This document shows, piece by piece, positions 27,935 to 37,097 of a stretch of DNA of 64,000 nucleotides. The notes beneath the pieces are model-generated. The model was not told the DNA's origin and ran no database searches. It worked only from the letters and a program-made list of their open reading frames with translations. Numbering within the stretch: position 1 is the stretch's first letter; each line of letters begins with the position of its first letter. Made by a program: the position numbers and the translations under genes. Source of the stretch: Pirellula staleyi DSM 6068 (lineage in GTDB: Bacteria > Planctomycetota > Planctomycetia > Pirellulales > Pirellulaceae); assembly GCF_000025185.1 (NCBI RefSeq), contig NC_013720.1:5642001-5706000 (forward strand). Reading direction: 5' to 3'.

Positions 27935-28632
27935 AACCACTATCACTCCTCGGAAGTTTGTTTGCAGCATTCTGCATCGGTACGGTCGTCTCGCTCTTCG
28001 TCTTAGCAGGCGTGCTGTGGTCGAAGGGATTTCTGACCGGCGATCGGATGACAGCTGCAATGGCTGCGTTCTACGGGATTCAGCCGAAAACGACGGCTGA
28101 AACGTCGACTTCGGCTACCGATGTAACAGAGCAACCTGCGCTCGATGATCTTTCGAGCAAACGTGTGTTGGCAAGTCTCGATCTCGATTTGCGAGAGAAC
28201 GCGATTGATAAGTCGCTCGGAGATCTGCGTGCTCTGCAAACGCAAATCAAAACCGAGCGCGAACGACTCGATCAGTGGAAGATGTCGTTCGATCAAAGGC
28301 TCGCGACGCTTGAAACAGCGACTACTGACAGTGCCCTCGCCGAGGTGCAACGTACGCTCGAGAGTATGCAGCCGAAACAAGCGAAAGAGCAGATTTTGAA
28401 GATGCTCGAAGCATCGCCGCGCGGTGCCAACGACAAGCCGATGCGCGACATTGTGACGATCATCAAAGCCTTGCCGCTCGATCGTCGCAAGAAGATTCTG
28501 CTCGAGTTCAAAACTCCTGATGAAGCAGAAAAACTAGCGGAAATCCTGCGGGAGATTCGACTCGGAACACCCGATATCGATGTTATTCGCGACAGTCGAA
28601 ACCAACTGCAGCAAACACCTTCCAATCGATAG
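27931..28632 (+). CDS. MotE-like flagellar protein (TM plus coiled coil plus MgtE-N-like domain)
   Basis: A 233-residue protein with one N-terminal membrane segment (LLGSLFAAFCIGTVVSLFVLAGVLW), an extended charged coiled coil (LRALQTQIKTERERLDQWKMSFDQRLATLE) and a C-terminal helical domain with MLEASPRGANDKPMRDIVTIIKALPLDRRKKILLEFKTPDEAEKLAEIL, resembling the MgtE N-terminal fold. This is the layout of MotE, a chaperone for motor proteins described in alphaproteobacteria. Lying between fliJ and fliK, in the slot of FliJ-MotE pairs of other bacteria, it is probably a stator or export helper; that role is inference. Confidence 0.7.
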   Translation: MKPLSLLGSLFAAFCIGTVVSLFVLAGVLWSKGFLTGDRMTAAMAAFYGIQPKTTAETSTSATDVTEQPALDDLSSKRVLASLDLDLRENAIDKSLGDLRALQTQIKTERERLDQWKMSFDQRLATLETATTDSALAEVQRTLESMQPKQAKEQILKMLEASPRGANDKPMRDIVTIIKALPLDRRKKILLEFKTPDEAEKLAEILREIRLGTPDIDVIRDSRNQLQQTPSNR

Positions 28633-28643
28633 CGAGCACTGCG

Positions 28644-30386
28644 ATGCCAATCTCGGCAACCGATAATACGAAGTCCAAGCAGATGCTCGATCTGCTTCTA
28701 AGTATTCCTACGAAATCGTCGTCAGCCGATGCCGCGACTGACGAATCGTTTGCTGAGCTGCTTGCGCCACCTGCGAGTGCTTCTTCGTCAAAACCACGGG
28801 AATCAGCGGCAGCTACATCACCGCGCGAGAAACTCTCTGCCGAGCCTGCTAAGCGAAGTCGGCGTCCCGATGAGGTGCCACCTGCCAGCAGCAGTGAAAC
28901 TCCATCGTCGGTAGCGGCTCCAGCATCAGATGCCACGAGTGAAGCAGCTGCCGATACAACGAGCATTGCATCAATTGAAGACTCAGCAGCTGAGCCGGCG
29001 TTAACGGAAGAAGCGTTGTCGGCGGAGGCAGAGCGCGCTGCAGCCGAAGCTGCTGCGGTCGCCCTGTTGGCAAGTACCTACGTTGTGTCGCCAGAGAGTC
29101 TATCGCCTGCAGAAAATGGTGATGCCGAGCTTCTGCCAACGGATGTGGTAGATGTTGATGCCGTGACACTCGGCGATGTATCGAAAAATCTTTGGAACCA
29201 GGCCACCACAGCCGATGTGGTAGCTGCGGAGTTGCCTGAAAGTGCGGACGTTGACGTAGCAGCAACTTCGCTCGATGCGATTGCGAGTGCATCAGAGGCT
29301 GTCGCAAGTGACACCGAAACATCGGTGACGACGCTCAACAATGCTGAGTCGACTATCTCCGAGGAACTGTCGGCCACGATCTCGGTGGAAACTGTGGGTG
29401 AAACTCAGGAAGCCCCCACAGCCGCTGAAATTGCCGTAGAAACAGCTTCCGCTGAACAGACTTCAGCGGATGACACGGAAGTAGCAAAGCAACTTGATCG
29501 CGATGGAACAAACGAAATAGAGTCCTCCATCACGAGCAGCAGTGTTGGTGAGACATCAGCGAGCATCGAGGCCACCACAACGACCGATGGTTCCACGAGC
29601 GATCGTGGAAGTGAGTCGTCCGACGATAGTTCCTCGAGCGAAAGAGCGACTTCTGCGACAAGCGACGAACTCAGCGCGAGTGAAATACTAACGTCGCTAA
29701 CAGGAAACAGTGCTACGACATCGGAGACGCCGGCCATCCCAGCGACAGTGCCAAGCGGCGCAGAGGCTGCCGCAGCGGCCGCTGCAAGTGGAAGCGCCGG
29801 TCGCACATCAAGCGTCAATGTCAGCGGAAGCACGAGTGGCAACAGCGCGAGCGCACAACCACTGCAAGCTCCTCCAGCGAAGTTGCCCGCTCAGGCCCTC
29901 ACTGCTGGGACGGCAAAGCAACCAGCGGCCGCGAGCACTCCCGTCGAAATCGATCCTGCAAAGTTCCTCAGCCGCGTGACGAAGGCGTTTGCAACGGCTC
30001 GCGAGCGTGGTGGACCAGTCCAGTTGCGGCTGAATCCACCGGAGCTCGGGGCTCTCAAGATTGAAGTGCAAGTTCAAGATGGGAGTATGACCGCGCGGCT
30101 CGAAGCAGAGACCTCAGCGGCCCGCGCGGCAATCCTCGAAAACCTGCCGCAGCTTCGCGAACGACTGGCCGAGCAAGGGATTCGAATCGATCGCTTCGAC
30201 GTCGAACTCCTCCCCGATCAATCGCAACAAAATCTGGCGAATCATCAGGGAAATTCGACCCCCGAACAGAATTCGACGGACGCAGGCAGAACAGCCACTC
30301 GCATCAAAAACGACGTAAATCCTGGTAGTATCGACAGTTCAGTTCCATCGGTGGTGGCCAATGATCGACTGAACGTAGTGGTTTAA
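28644..30386 (+). CDS. fliK: Flagellar hook-length control protein FliK
   Basis: A 580-residue protein. The first 430 residues are extremely rich in Ala, Ser, Thr and Glu, with acid runs and almost no aromatic or basic residues, as expected for the unfolded ruler part. The C-terminal switch domain (about 440-530) is well preserved: GGPVQLRLNPPELGALKIEV, then LRERLAEQGIRIDRFDVELL. FliK measures hook length during export and flips FlhB specificity to filament proteins. It is followed by flgD and flgE, the hook cap and hook, in a logical order. The N-terminal part is about twice the length of E. coli FliK. Confidence 0.9.
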   Translation: MPISATDNTKSKQMLDLLLSIPTKSSSADAATDESFAELLAPPASASSSKPRESAAATSPREKLSAEPAKRSRRPDEVPPASSSETPSSVAAPASDATSEAAADTTSIASIEDSAAEPALTEEALSAEAERAAAEAAAVALLASTYVVSPESLSPAENGDAELLPTDVVDVDAVTLGDVSKNLWNQATTADVVAAELPESADVDVAATSLDAIASASEAVASDTETSVTTLNNAESTISEELSATISVETVGETQEAPTAAEIAVETASAEQTSADDTEVAKQLDRDGTNEIESSITSSSVGETSASIEATTTTDGSTSDRGSESSDDSSSSERATSATSDELSASEILTSLTGNSATTSETPAIPATVPSGAEAAAAAAASGSAGRTSSVNVSGSTSGNSASAQPLQAPPAKLPAQALTAGTAKQPAAASTPVEIDPAKFLSRVTKAFATARERGGPVQLRLNPPELGALKIEVQVQDGSMTARLEAETSAARAAILENLPQLRERLAEQGIRIDRFDVELLPDQSQQNLANHQGNSTPEQNSTDAGRTATRIKNDVNPGSIDSSVPSVVANDRLNVVV

Positions 30387-30486
30387 CTCGCCAATACTTT
30401 CTTCGTAATTGATGTACACATCGTTACGATTAACTTAGCAAATACTCAAAACTTACTAAGCACATACTTACGACTTTAGGTGACCT

Positions 30487-30924
30487 ATGTCGAGCGTAGC
30501 AGGAACAGGATCGACAAGCGGAGCTGGCGCGACGACCAATTCGGACAAGCCTAAATCGCTTGAGGACCTCGGCATTGACGAGTTTCTGCAGCTCATGATC
30601 ACGGAGCTGACGAATCAAGATCCACTGAATCCTATGGACAACGCACAGATGGTCGAGCAGATCGGCCAGATTCGCGAAATTGCCTCGAACGACAAGTTGT
30701 CGCGGACACTCGATTCGGTTCTCACCGGCCAAAGCCTCACGACAGCCAGCGGGCTGATTGGCCGAGAAGTGACAGCCCTCGATCTCAACAATGAGAACGT
30801 GGAAGGGATTGTGGATCGGGTCTCGATTGAAGTCGACGAGGATGACGCGACCAAACGAACTTACAAAGTGCACATCGGCGACAAAGAAATCGACCTGAAG
30901 AACATTCGCGAGATCAAGGAATAG
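30487..30924 (+). CDS. flgD: Flagellar hook assembly (cap) protein FlgD
   Basis: A 145-residue short-form FlgD. The Ser/Gly-rich export head is followed by the conserved core LGIDEFLQLMITELTNQDPLNPMDNAQMVEQIGQIREI, and a small beta domain with TASGLIGREVTALD. E. coli FlgD is 231 residues; the C-terminal FnIII/tudor-like domains are missing here, a known short form in several phyla. It caps the growing hook and allows FlgE to insert. Confidence 0.93.
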   Translation: MSSVAGTGSTSGAGATTNSDKPKSLEDLGIDEFLQLMITELTNQDPLNPMDNAQMVEQIGQIREIASNDKLSRTLDSVLTGQSLTTASGLIGREVTALDLNNENVEGIVDRVSIEVDEDDATKRTYKVHIGDKEIDLKNIREIKE

Positions 30925-30928
30925 CAGG

Positions 30929-30971
30929 ACGCGCGCAAAAGCGCAATAAGTTGCGCTTTTGCGCGCGTTTG
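30929..30971 (+). terminator. Perfect 18-bp inverted repeat between flgD and flgE
   Basis: Bases 30929-30946 (ACGCGCGCAAAAGCGCAA) are the exact inverse complement of 30951-30968, with a four-base loop TAAG and TTT after the second arm. It starts five bases after the flgD stop. The stem is the most stable hairpin seen in the window and would end or attenuate the upstream flagellar transcript, or protect its 3' end, ahead of the abundant hook gene. Confidence 0.75.
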
Positions 30972-31094
30972 AATACGAGATGAAACAGTTTTGAATTGGA
31001 CTTAGGCAGGTCGCTCGGCTGTTCCCGCCAACAGCTATCGCACCAGCCTTTCACCTGAACGATCACACTCACCTTCCCTCGGGAGGATTTTGAC

Positions 31095-33542
31095 ATGGGT
31101 TTAGCATCCGCACTTACGACCGCTCTCACTGGCATGACCGCTGCGGAAACGCAGATCGACGTGGTGGGCAACAACCTCGCCAACTCGCAAACTGTCGGCT
31201 TCAAAGCGAGCGACAGTGTGTTCGCCACGCAGTTCCTTCAGACTCAAAGTCTTGGTAGCGGGCCGACATCGGGAAGTGGTGGTACGAATCCTCGTCAAAC
31301 CGGTCTCGGTACACGCGTTGCCGAAATCACACCCGACTTCACCCAAGGAACCATCGAAGTAAGCTCGAATCCTTCGGATCTAGCGATCCAAGGAGAGGGT
31401 TTCTTCATTGTGCAAGACTCGCAAGGTGAGCAGGTTTACACGCGTAACGGCCAATTCAAAACCAACTCCGACAACGAACTCGTCACCACCACAGGCCAGC
31501 GTGTGCTTGGTTTTGGTGTCGACCAAGATTTCGAAATCCAAACGACCGAACTTGTTCCGCTCGAGATTCCGCTCGGTTCGGCTGCCGTGGCTCAGGCGAC
31601 GCAAAACGTCTATCTGCAAGGCGTTCTTTCACCTTCGGGCGATGTTGCCGACACTGCGGCGGTGATTCAAAGTGCCACGCTCGGCGACGCGCTGATTCCG
31701 CGTCCCGATGTCGATGCGTCGACCGCAGCCGTCGCTGCCATTCCATCGTCGGCTGGCACCACCTCCACCCATACTCAAGGGGCTGGCGGCACGCATGCGG
31801 AAGGTGCTGTCTATCGTTATCGCATCACTTACGTCGACGACAGCGGTACAGAATCGCTGGCTTCGAGCGAAATTCTCGTCTCGGTTCCTGCTGGCGACAC
31901 ACTGGCCAACAACTCGATCACGCTCAACAATCTGCCCGCTGCCACTGGCAGCTATTCGCAAGTAAACATCTATCGCACCGCGAGTGGTGGTAGCGATTTC
32001 TTTCTGCTTGATACAGCAGCGGCTGGTGGCAGCTATGTCGACGACAACAGTGTCGCGCTCAGCGCCACGGAACTCGATAACTCGACGATCAACGGCAACT
32101 ACAGCTACGTGGTGACCTACTATCGCGCTGGTGAAGAAGAGAGCCGTCCGTCGCTGATTCTCGGTCCTCAGAACGTGGTGAATGGTCGTGTGCAGCTAAC
32201 CGACTTGCCCCTTCCCCCGTCTGGTCCCGGCATCCCGGCCTACGACACCGTTCGCATCTATCGCAACTTGGCGGGGGACTCGACGTCGTTCTATCTCGTG
32301 GGAGAAGTGGCTCCCGGCGAAGAGTTCACCGACAACCGCGCTGATGCCGAGATCTCCGACCTCTCGATCCTCACCAACAAGTCGATCGATCTCGATGGCC
32401 CGAAAATCGACTCGAACACGCTGCTCATCAACGTGATCAAGCGCGACGGTCTCGACTTTCAAAATGTGTTTGAAGTCGGCACGCTGTCGTTCACGGCCCG
32501 CAAAGGTGATCGCTCGCTGGCTGCAAAAGACTTCACCATCACGGCCACCTCGACCGTGCAAGATCTCGTCGACTTTATGTCCGACGCGATGGGCATTCAA
32601 ACCTCAATCGACGATCCACAGCATCCGATTCCTGGTTCGGTGAACAATATAGCTGGCGAAACGCTGACACTCGCCCCCGGCATCACGATTCAGGATGGTC
32701 AAATCCGCGTCGTTTCGAACAACGGTGCCGACAACGCGATCAGCGTCGACTTGTCAGCGTTCCGCATCACCGCGCCCGATGGTGAAGTCCTCACACCCAA
32801 CCTCGGTTTCGGCAAGATTCAAGATGCGTCGGGCCAAAGCGCTGTCGCCGACTTCCTGGTCTACGACACGCTCGGCATTCCGCTCAACGTTCGTATCACA
32901 GCGGTTCTCGAAGAAGTGACCGACTCGGCAACGACCTATCGCTGGTTTGCTGATTCGTCGAGCAACAGCCCACTCGATGGTGCCGACATTTCGGTCGGTA
33001 CAGGGCTCGTGACATTCGATGGCCAAGGCAACCTGGTGAGCGTGACGAACGATCGCGTTTCGGTCGAACGACGCAACATTCCTTCGAGCGATCCACTCGA
33101 GTTTCGAATCGATTTCTCGCAAGTCTCGGGGCTCTCGACCGAAACCAGTTCGCTGGCAGCGTCGCGCCAAGACGGTTCGTCGGCTGGTACGCTCACCAGC
33201 TACATCATCGGCGAAGATGGTGTGATTCGGGGTGTGTTCAGCAACGGTGTGTCGCGAGATCTGGGACAGGTCCGTCTCGCACGTTTCGCAAACCCTGCCG
33301 GTCTCGAGCAACGTGGTCAGAACCTGTTTGCCCAAGGTGTGAACTCGGGACTTCCTGTCGAAGGAAATCCTGGCAACGACGGCATGGGCTCGATCATCTC
33401 GGGTGCCGTCGAGCTTTCGAACACCGACATCGGTAAGAACCTCATCGATCTGGTGCTCGCAACCACACAGTACCGAGGCAATGCACGAGTGATCACCGCC
33501 GCACAAGAGTTGCTCGATGAGCTACTTAACCTCCGTCGCTAG
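31095..33542 (+). CDS. flgE: Flagellar hook protein FlgE with large FnIII-like insertion
   Basis: An 815-residue hook protein, about twice the E. coli length. ATG 31095 follows GGGAGGA. The N-terminal D0/D1 signature (GLASALTTALTGMTAAETQIDVVGNNLANSQTVGFKAS), the LAIQGEGFFIVQDSQGEQVYTRNGQF box and the C-terminal GAVELSNTDIGKNLIDLVLATTQYRGNARVITAAQELLDELL are all intact. Residues about 237-418 are an insertion of two related 90-residue beta repeats (YRYRITYVDDSGTES..., YSYVVTYYRAGEEES...), each with an INIYR/VRIYR strand, presumably exposed on the hook surface. The rest of the D2 domains is also enlarged. Confidence 0.95.
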   Translation: MGLASALTTALTGMTAAETQIDVVGNNLANSQTVGFKASDSVFATQFLQTQSLGSGPTSGSGGTNPRQTGLGTRVAEITPDFTQGTIEVSSNPSDLAIQGEGFFIVQDSQGEQVYTRNGQFKTNSDNELVTTTGQRVLGFGVDQDFEIQTTELVPLEIPLGSAAVAQATQNVYLQGVLSPSGDVADTAAVIQSATLGDALIPRPDVDASTAAVAAIPSSAGTTSTHTQGAGGTHAEGAVYRYRITYVDDSGTESLASSEILVSVPAGDTLANNSITLNNLPAATGSYSQVNIYRTASGGSDFFLLDTAAAGGSYVDDNSVALSATELDNSTINGNYSYVVTYYRAGEEESRPSLILGPQNVVNGRVQLTDLPLPPSGPGIPAYDTVRIYRNLAGDSTSFYLVGEVAPGEEFTDNRADAEISDLSILTNKSIDLDGPKIDSNTLLINVIKRDGLDFQNVFEVGTLSFTARKGDRSLAAKDFTITATSTVQDLVDFMSDAMGIQTSIDDPQHPIPGSVNNIAGETLTLAPGITIQDGQIRVVSNNGADNAISVDLSAFRITAPDGEVLTPNLGFGKIQDASGQSAVADFLVYDTLGIPLNVRITAVLEEVTDSATTYRWFADSSSNSPLDGADISVGTGLVTFDGQGNLVSVTNDRVSVERRNIPSSDPLEFRIDFSQVSGLSTETSSLAASRQDGSSAGTLTSYIIGEDGVIRGVFSNGVSRDLGQVRLARFANPAGLEQRGQNLFAQGVNSGLPVEGNPGNDGMGSIISGAVELSNTDIGKNLIDLVLATTQYRGNARVITAAQELLDELLNLRR

Positions 33543-33733
33543 TCATCGCGGCTGACGGGTCGTAACGATTAAACCAGCCGTGCGGTTCGAACCAAAGAAC
33601 CGGCGGCCAGTACTTATGGTTGATTCCCATCCCCTAGCAGTTTCAGTGACCTACGTTTCCGCATCCGATTCCTACGAGCAAGTGAGATTGCTCCGGAATC
33701 AGTTGTTTTTGTTAGTGATGGAGAGTGACGCCG

Positions 33734-33967
33734 GTGATCAAGCTCACGCGACTCGACGGTGAACGGTTCGTGCTGAATGCCGAACTGATTCGCTACGTGG
33801 AATCGCGGCCTGATACCTTCGTGACCCTCACCAGTGGCGAACGGATGGTGGTTCGCGAGTCGATGGACGAGGTGATGAGCCTCGCCATCCAGTATCAGCA
33901 GAGCAAGTTTCTGATTCCGCTCCCCGCAGGCGCCGGATCATCGCGACAAGCATCGTCGGCGAAATAG
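33734..33967 (+). CDS. flbD: FlbD-family small flagellar protein
   Basis: A 77-residue protein. The GTG at 33734 is preferred over the GTG at 33725 because GGAG (33720) has the right spacing and the family always begins M-I-x-L-T-R. The sequence MIKLTRLDGERFVLNAELIRYVESRPDTFVTLTSGER matches FlbD-like proteins (swarming/SwrD type), short cytoplasmic proteins encoded just before motA in many bacteria and needed for full stator torque in Bacillus. It is unrelated to the Caulobacter regulator of the same name. It lies 27 bases before motA. Confidence 0.85.
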   Translation: MIKLTRLDGERFVLNAELIRYVESRPDTFVTLTSGERMVVRESMDEVMSLAIQYQQSKFLIPLPAGAGSSRQASSAK

Positions 33968-33994
33968 TCGCGCGAGGAGTAAGGAAGCACACTT

Positions 33995-34774
33995 ATGGAT
34001 ATCGCAACAATACTTGGGTTGATTATTGCCTTCGCCATGATGGGCGCCTCGGTCATCATGGGTGGTGGTAGCTTCGCCTCGTTCTGGGACACCGCCTCGG
34101 TGCTGATGGTTTTCGGTGGTTCACTTGGCACCGTCATGGTCTGTTTTCCCATGAAAGTGATCTTGAAACTACCGAAAGTAATGATCAAGAGCGCGCTCAA
34201 TAAACCGCCCGATGTAAGTGCGTTGATCTCACAAATTGTCAGTTTGGCTGAAACTGCCAGACGTGATGGGCTTCTCGCGCTGGAGGCTCGCATCGGCGAG
34301 ATTCAGCATCCACTGATTAAGCTCGGCATTCAAATGTCGGTCGACGGAAGTCGTCCCGAAGCGATTGAAGAAGTGATGCGCACCGAAGTTGAATCCCTTT
34401 CACTACGCCACAAAGAAGGCAAAGGGATGCTAGATCAAATCGGCCGTTTCGCACCAGCTATGGGTATGATTGGGACGCTACTGGGGCTCATCATCATGCT
34501 CGGTAACATGAGCGATCCCTCGGCGATCGGTGGTGGTATGGCGGTGGCACTTATCACGACACTTTACGGTGCAGTGATTTCGAACGGATCGATCCTTCCG
34601 ATGGCCGAAAAACTGGCCTACGTGACGAAACAAGAGATTATCGCCAGCGAAATCATCATTCGTGGCATCATGGCCCTGCAGTCCGGCGAGAACCCGCGAC
34701 TGATCGAGCAAAAGCTCAACACGTTCCTCCCTCCTGCTGTCCGTAAAGCAAAAGAAGCGAAGGAGGGTAAATAG
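33995..34774 (+). CDS. motA: Flagellar stator protein MotA
   Basis: A 259-residue MotA/PomA family protein with AAGGAAG upstream of ATG 33995. Four membrane segments are seen: ILGLIIAFAMMGASVIM, SVLMVFGGSLGTVMVCF, MGMIGTLLGLIIMLGN and MAVALITTLYGAVISNG. The cytoplasmic loop carries charged residues (ETARRDGLLALEARI) in the region that touches FliG, and the proline of PAMGMIGTLLG matches the conserved gating Pro. It ends with a Lys/Glu-rich tail. It is separated from motB by two bases. Confidence 0.96.
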   Translation: MDIATILGLIIAFAMMGASVIMGGGSFASFWDTASVLMVFGGSLGTVMVCFPMKVILKLPKVMIKSALNKPPDVSALISQIVSLAETARRDGLLALEARIGEIQHPLIKLGIQMSVDGSRPEAIEEVMRTEVESLSLRHKEGKGMLDQIGRFAPAMGMIGTLLGLIIMLGNMSDPSAIGGGMAVALITTLYGAVISNGSILPMAEKLAYVTKQEIIASEIIIRGIMALQSGENPRLIEQKLNTFLPPAVRKAKEAKEGK

Positions 34775-34776
34775 CG

Positions 34777-35562
34777 ATGGCCATTGAAGAAGATCCACCA
34801 GCAGGCATTCCCGAATGGGTCGTGACGTTTGGCGACATGATGTCGCTGCTCCTCACGTTCTTCATTCTGCTTGCTTCGATGAGCGAGATTAAGCAGAACG
34901 ATAAGTTCCAAGGTGTCGCCGACTCGATGCACGAGCAGTTTGGCTACGATAGCTCTATGTCTCACGTTCCCGGCGAGATGTCGCCACGCAACTCCAGCAT
35001 GGCAGCCATGGCGCTCACCGGCCGGGCGAAGCGCGCCAAGGTGGTGCAAGGTGGTGTGAAGTCGAAAGGGACGACGGGCGAGAACCAACACGTTCGCATC
35101 GTACGACCTGGCGATCGAACCACGATTGGCACCGTGGTCTATTTTTCCGAAGACTCGGCCACTCTCTCGGAAGATGCCGAGGTCGATCTGCTCGGAGCAG
35201 CAGAAACATTCGCTGGCAAACCCCAAAAGATCGAACTTCGTGGACACACATCGCGCGGCACACCCGCCGCCGATAGCGTTTTCAAAGACAACTGGGAACT
35301 CGCCTACAAACGTTCGCTCGCGGTCATGCATGTCCTGGTCGATCGGATGAAAATCGATCCCAAGCGGATTCGCATCTCGGTCGCTGGCCCGTTCGAACCG
35401 GTTCACACAGGCATCGATCCCGAGAAGCTCAAACAGAATCCCCGCGTCGAAGTGTTCCTGCTCGAGGAACTGGCCGACGATCTCGACGGAACCCCCGACG
35501 ACAAAAAAGAACGCTACGAGTTTGTTCCCCCAGCGACGGAAGCAACCGAAGCGAGCGAGTAG
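34777..35562 (+). CDS. motB: Flagellar stator protein MotB
   Basis: A 261-residue protein with a very strong ribosome site (GGAGGG). The single membrane segment contains the ion-carrying Asp (FGDMMSLLLTFFILLASMSE, D20). The periplasmic part has the plug region (KFQGVADSMHEQF) and a C-terminal OmpA-like peptidoglycan-binding domain (VYFSEDSATLSEDAEVDLL, IELRGHTSRGTP, NWELAYKRSLAVMHVL, RISVAGPFEP). Retention of a peptidoglycan-binding domain is worth noting, since planctomycete cell walls were long disputed. It forms the stator with MotA. Confidence 0.95.
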   Translation: MAIEEDPPAGIPEWVVTFGDMMSLLLTFFILLASMSEIKQNDKFQGVADSMHEQFGYDSSMSHVPGEMSPRNSSMAAMALTGRAKRAKVVQGGVKSKGTTGENQHVRIVRPGDRTTIGTVVYFSEDSATLSEDAEVDLLGAAETFAGKPQKIELRGHTSRGTPAADSVFKDNWELAYKRSLAVMHVLVDRMKIDPKRIRISVAGPFEPVHTGIDPEKLKQNPRVEVFLLEELADDLDGTPDDKKERYEFVPPATEATEASE

Positions 35563-35725
35563 CAAGTGGCCGCAAGTTGGGCATAATCGCGCCAAAGCGA
35601 TCGAATCCAAACGCCGCATGCACGAAGAAAAAAGCTACGTTTTCCAAAGACGTCTACCTGACGAGTGAGTAGAGACCGCAATGGCCACGGATGGTTAGCG
35701 GCTCCGATAGTGGAGTACGATAACC

Positions 35726-36226
35726 ATGAAGTCGATGCTGGTAATGATTGTGGTGTGCGTGGTCATCTTGACCGAATGCGCTGTGGCCTACGTTTTGATT
35801 CCTAGCCCTGAGGCTCTCGAGGCAGCCGCCACGAAGTCGAGTGAGGAAGCAGAAAAAGCTGCCAGCGATGCTAGCACCACCACCGATGGCACGACCCCAA
35901 CTGCCGCCGAGATGGAGGTTGATCTGGGGAAGTTCAACGTCGTGGTGCATCAGCCCGGCGCAAACCTCACGCTCCGTATCAACTTCCATCTGATTGGCAC
36001 CGTTCCCTCGGAAAAACACGAGGAATTCGGCAAACTGCTGACGCACAATCAGCACCGCTTGCGCGATCAAATCATCTACGAAATCCGTAATTCGGCCATC
36101 GCCGACCTCACCGATCCCGGATTGGGCTTGATCAAACGGCGGATTTTGGCGAAAAGCAACGACCTCCTCGGCGCGCCGATGCTGACCACGGTTGTGTTCA
36201 GCGATTTCTCGTTCATCGAGCAATAG
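35726..36226 (+). CDS. fliL: Flagellar basal-body-associated protein FliL
   Basis: A 166-residue single-pass protein. The N-terminal anchor MLVMIVVCVVILTECAVAYVLI is followed by an Ala/Ser/Glu linker and a periplasmic domain with LGKFNVVVHQPGANLTLRINFHLIGTV, HRLRDQIIYEIRNS and a closing DFSFIEQ, the typical FliL end. FliL surrounds the stator and stabilises it under load. It follows motB by 163 bases and precedes fliN; in most bacteria fliM stands between them. Confidence 0.88.
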   Translation: MKSMLVMIVVCVVILTECAVAYVLIPSPEALEAAATKSSEEAEKAASDASTTTDGTTPTAAEMEVDLGKFNVVVHQPGANLTLRINFHLIGTVPSEKHEEFGKLLTHNQHRLRDQIIYEIRNSAIADLTDPGLGLIKRRILAKSNDLLGAPMLTTVVFSDFSFIEQ

Positions 36227-36315
36227 TCGCGGCCGGAGAAGGGAACCTCTCGTCGCGCCTACCAAGGATGTTGTAGAGCGCGCGAGTGACTTGCTCGTGA
36301 TCGGAAGGGACTCCG

Positions 36316-36954
36316 ATGGGTGGCTCGGAACAAATCGGCCAGGATGAAATTGAAGACCTGCTTCGCCAGGCACAAGCCGCTGCGCAAGGTGGTAAGCCTG
36401 CGCCTCCACCCAAAGCGCCAGCCGATCCGCAGTCTCTCGGACAAGACGAGATCGAGGCCTTACTCGCACGCTCAGCCCCAGCTGCTGCAGCCGCTCCAGC
36501 ACCAGCACCGGTGGCCGTAGCACCTCCCCCTGCCCCACGTCCCCAAGCTCTCCCCCCAATGTCACAAGTGGGGGACGACATTCAGTTTCTTCTAGCGCAG
36601 GCCGAGCAAGCGATCGCCTCGGTCGATCAACCGGTCGATCCCGCGATTGCCGGAATCGCCCCCTTTGCTTTTCGCGATCTCGCAGCAGCTCCTCCGTCGG
36701 GTGAGAAAGCCACGCTCGAACTTCTGCGCGATGTCGATCTCGACTTGCGGATCGAACTCGGCCGCACCGAGATGTTTCTCGAAGATGTGCTGAAGCTGCG
36801 CCGCGGATCGGTCGTCACGCTCGACAAGCTCGCAGGCGATCCCGTCGATATTTATGTGAATGGCCGGCTCATTGCGCGCGGCGAAGTGCTGGTGCTCAAC
36901 GATAACTTTTGCGTCCGCGTGGCCGAGCTACTCAGCGGAGACGATTTCAAGTAA
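36316..36954 (+). CDS. fliN: FliN-type motor switch protein with three FliM-like N-terminal motifs
   Basis: A 212-residue protein. The C-terminal SpoA domain (about 133-208) is clearly Fli[70 protein letters not shown]. The N-terminal 130 residues are a Pro/Ala linker with repeated motifs: [10 protein letters not shown] (7-16), [10 protein letters not shown] (41-50) and a weaker [11 protein letters not shown] (85-95). The first two match the CheY-P-binding 'LSQxEIDALL' peptide at the start of FliM and FliY. So this protein may combine C-ring FliN function with CheY binding. No fliM is present next to it. Confidence 0.93.
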   Translation: MGGSEQIGQDEIEDLLRQAQAAAQGGKPAPPPKAPADPQSLGQDEIEALLARSAPAAAAAPAPAPVAVAPPPAPRPQALPPMSQVGDDIQFLLAQAEQAIASVDQPVDPAIAGIAPFAFRDLAAAPPSGEKATLELLRDVDLDLRIELGRTEMFLEDVLKLRRGSVVTLDKLAGDPVDIYVNGRLIARGEVLVLNDNFCVRVAELLSGDDFK

Positions 36955-36987
36955 ATCGCCGTAAAAACAAGCGATAAACGACTACTT

Positions 36988-37014
36988 TTGCGATTCATCC
37001 TAGAGAAATCGCAA
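36988..37014 (+). terminator. Stem-loop between fliN and fliO
   Basis: TTGCGATT (36988-36995) pairs exactly with AATCGCAA (37007-37014) around an 11-base loop, 34 bases after the fliN stop. There is no T-run, so it may be an mRNA-stability element or a weak terminator. Confidence 0.3.
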
Positions 37015-37097
37015 GCCTATCACTTCGCATCTTTTGTTCGGCAAACGATGCTCACTCACTTCAGCTTAACTTTCGAAAAACGACCGAGTACTCAGCC

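Noticed and set aside
33575-33600. GGTTCGAACC resembling a tRNA T-arm
   Set aside because: The flanks do not form the 5-bp T-stem, and no acceptor, D or anticodon arm can be drawn.
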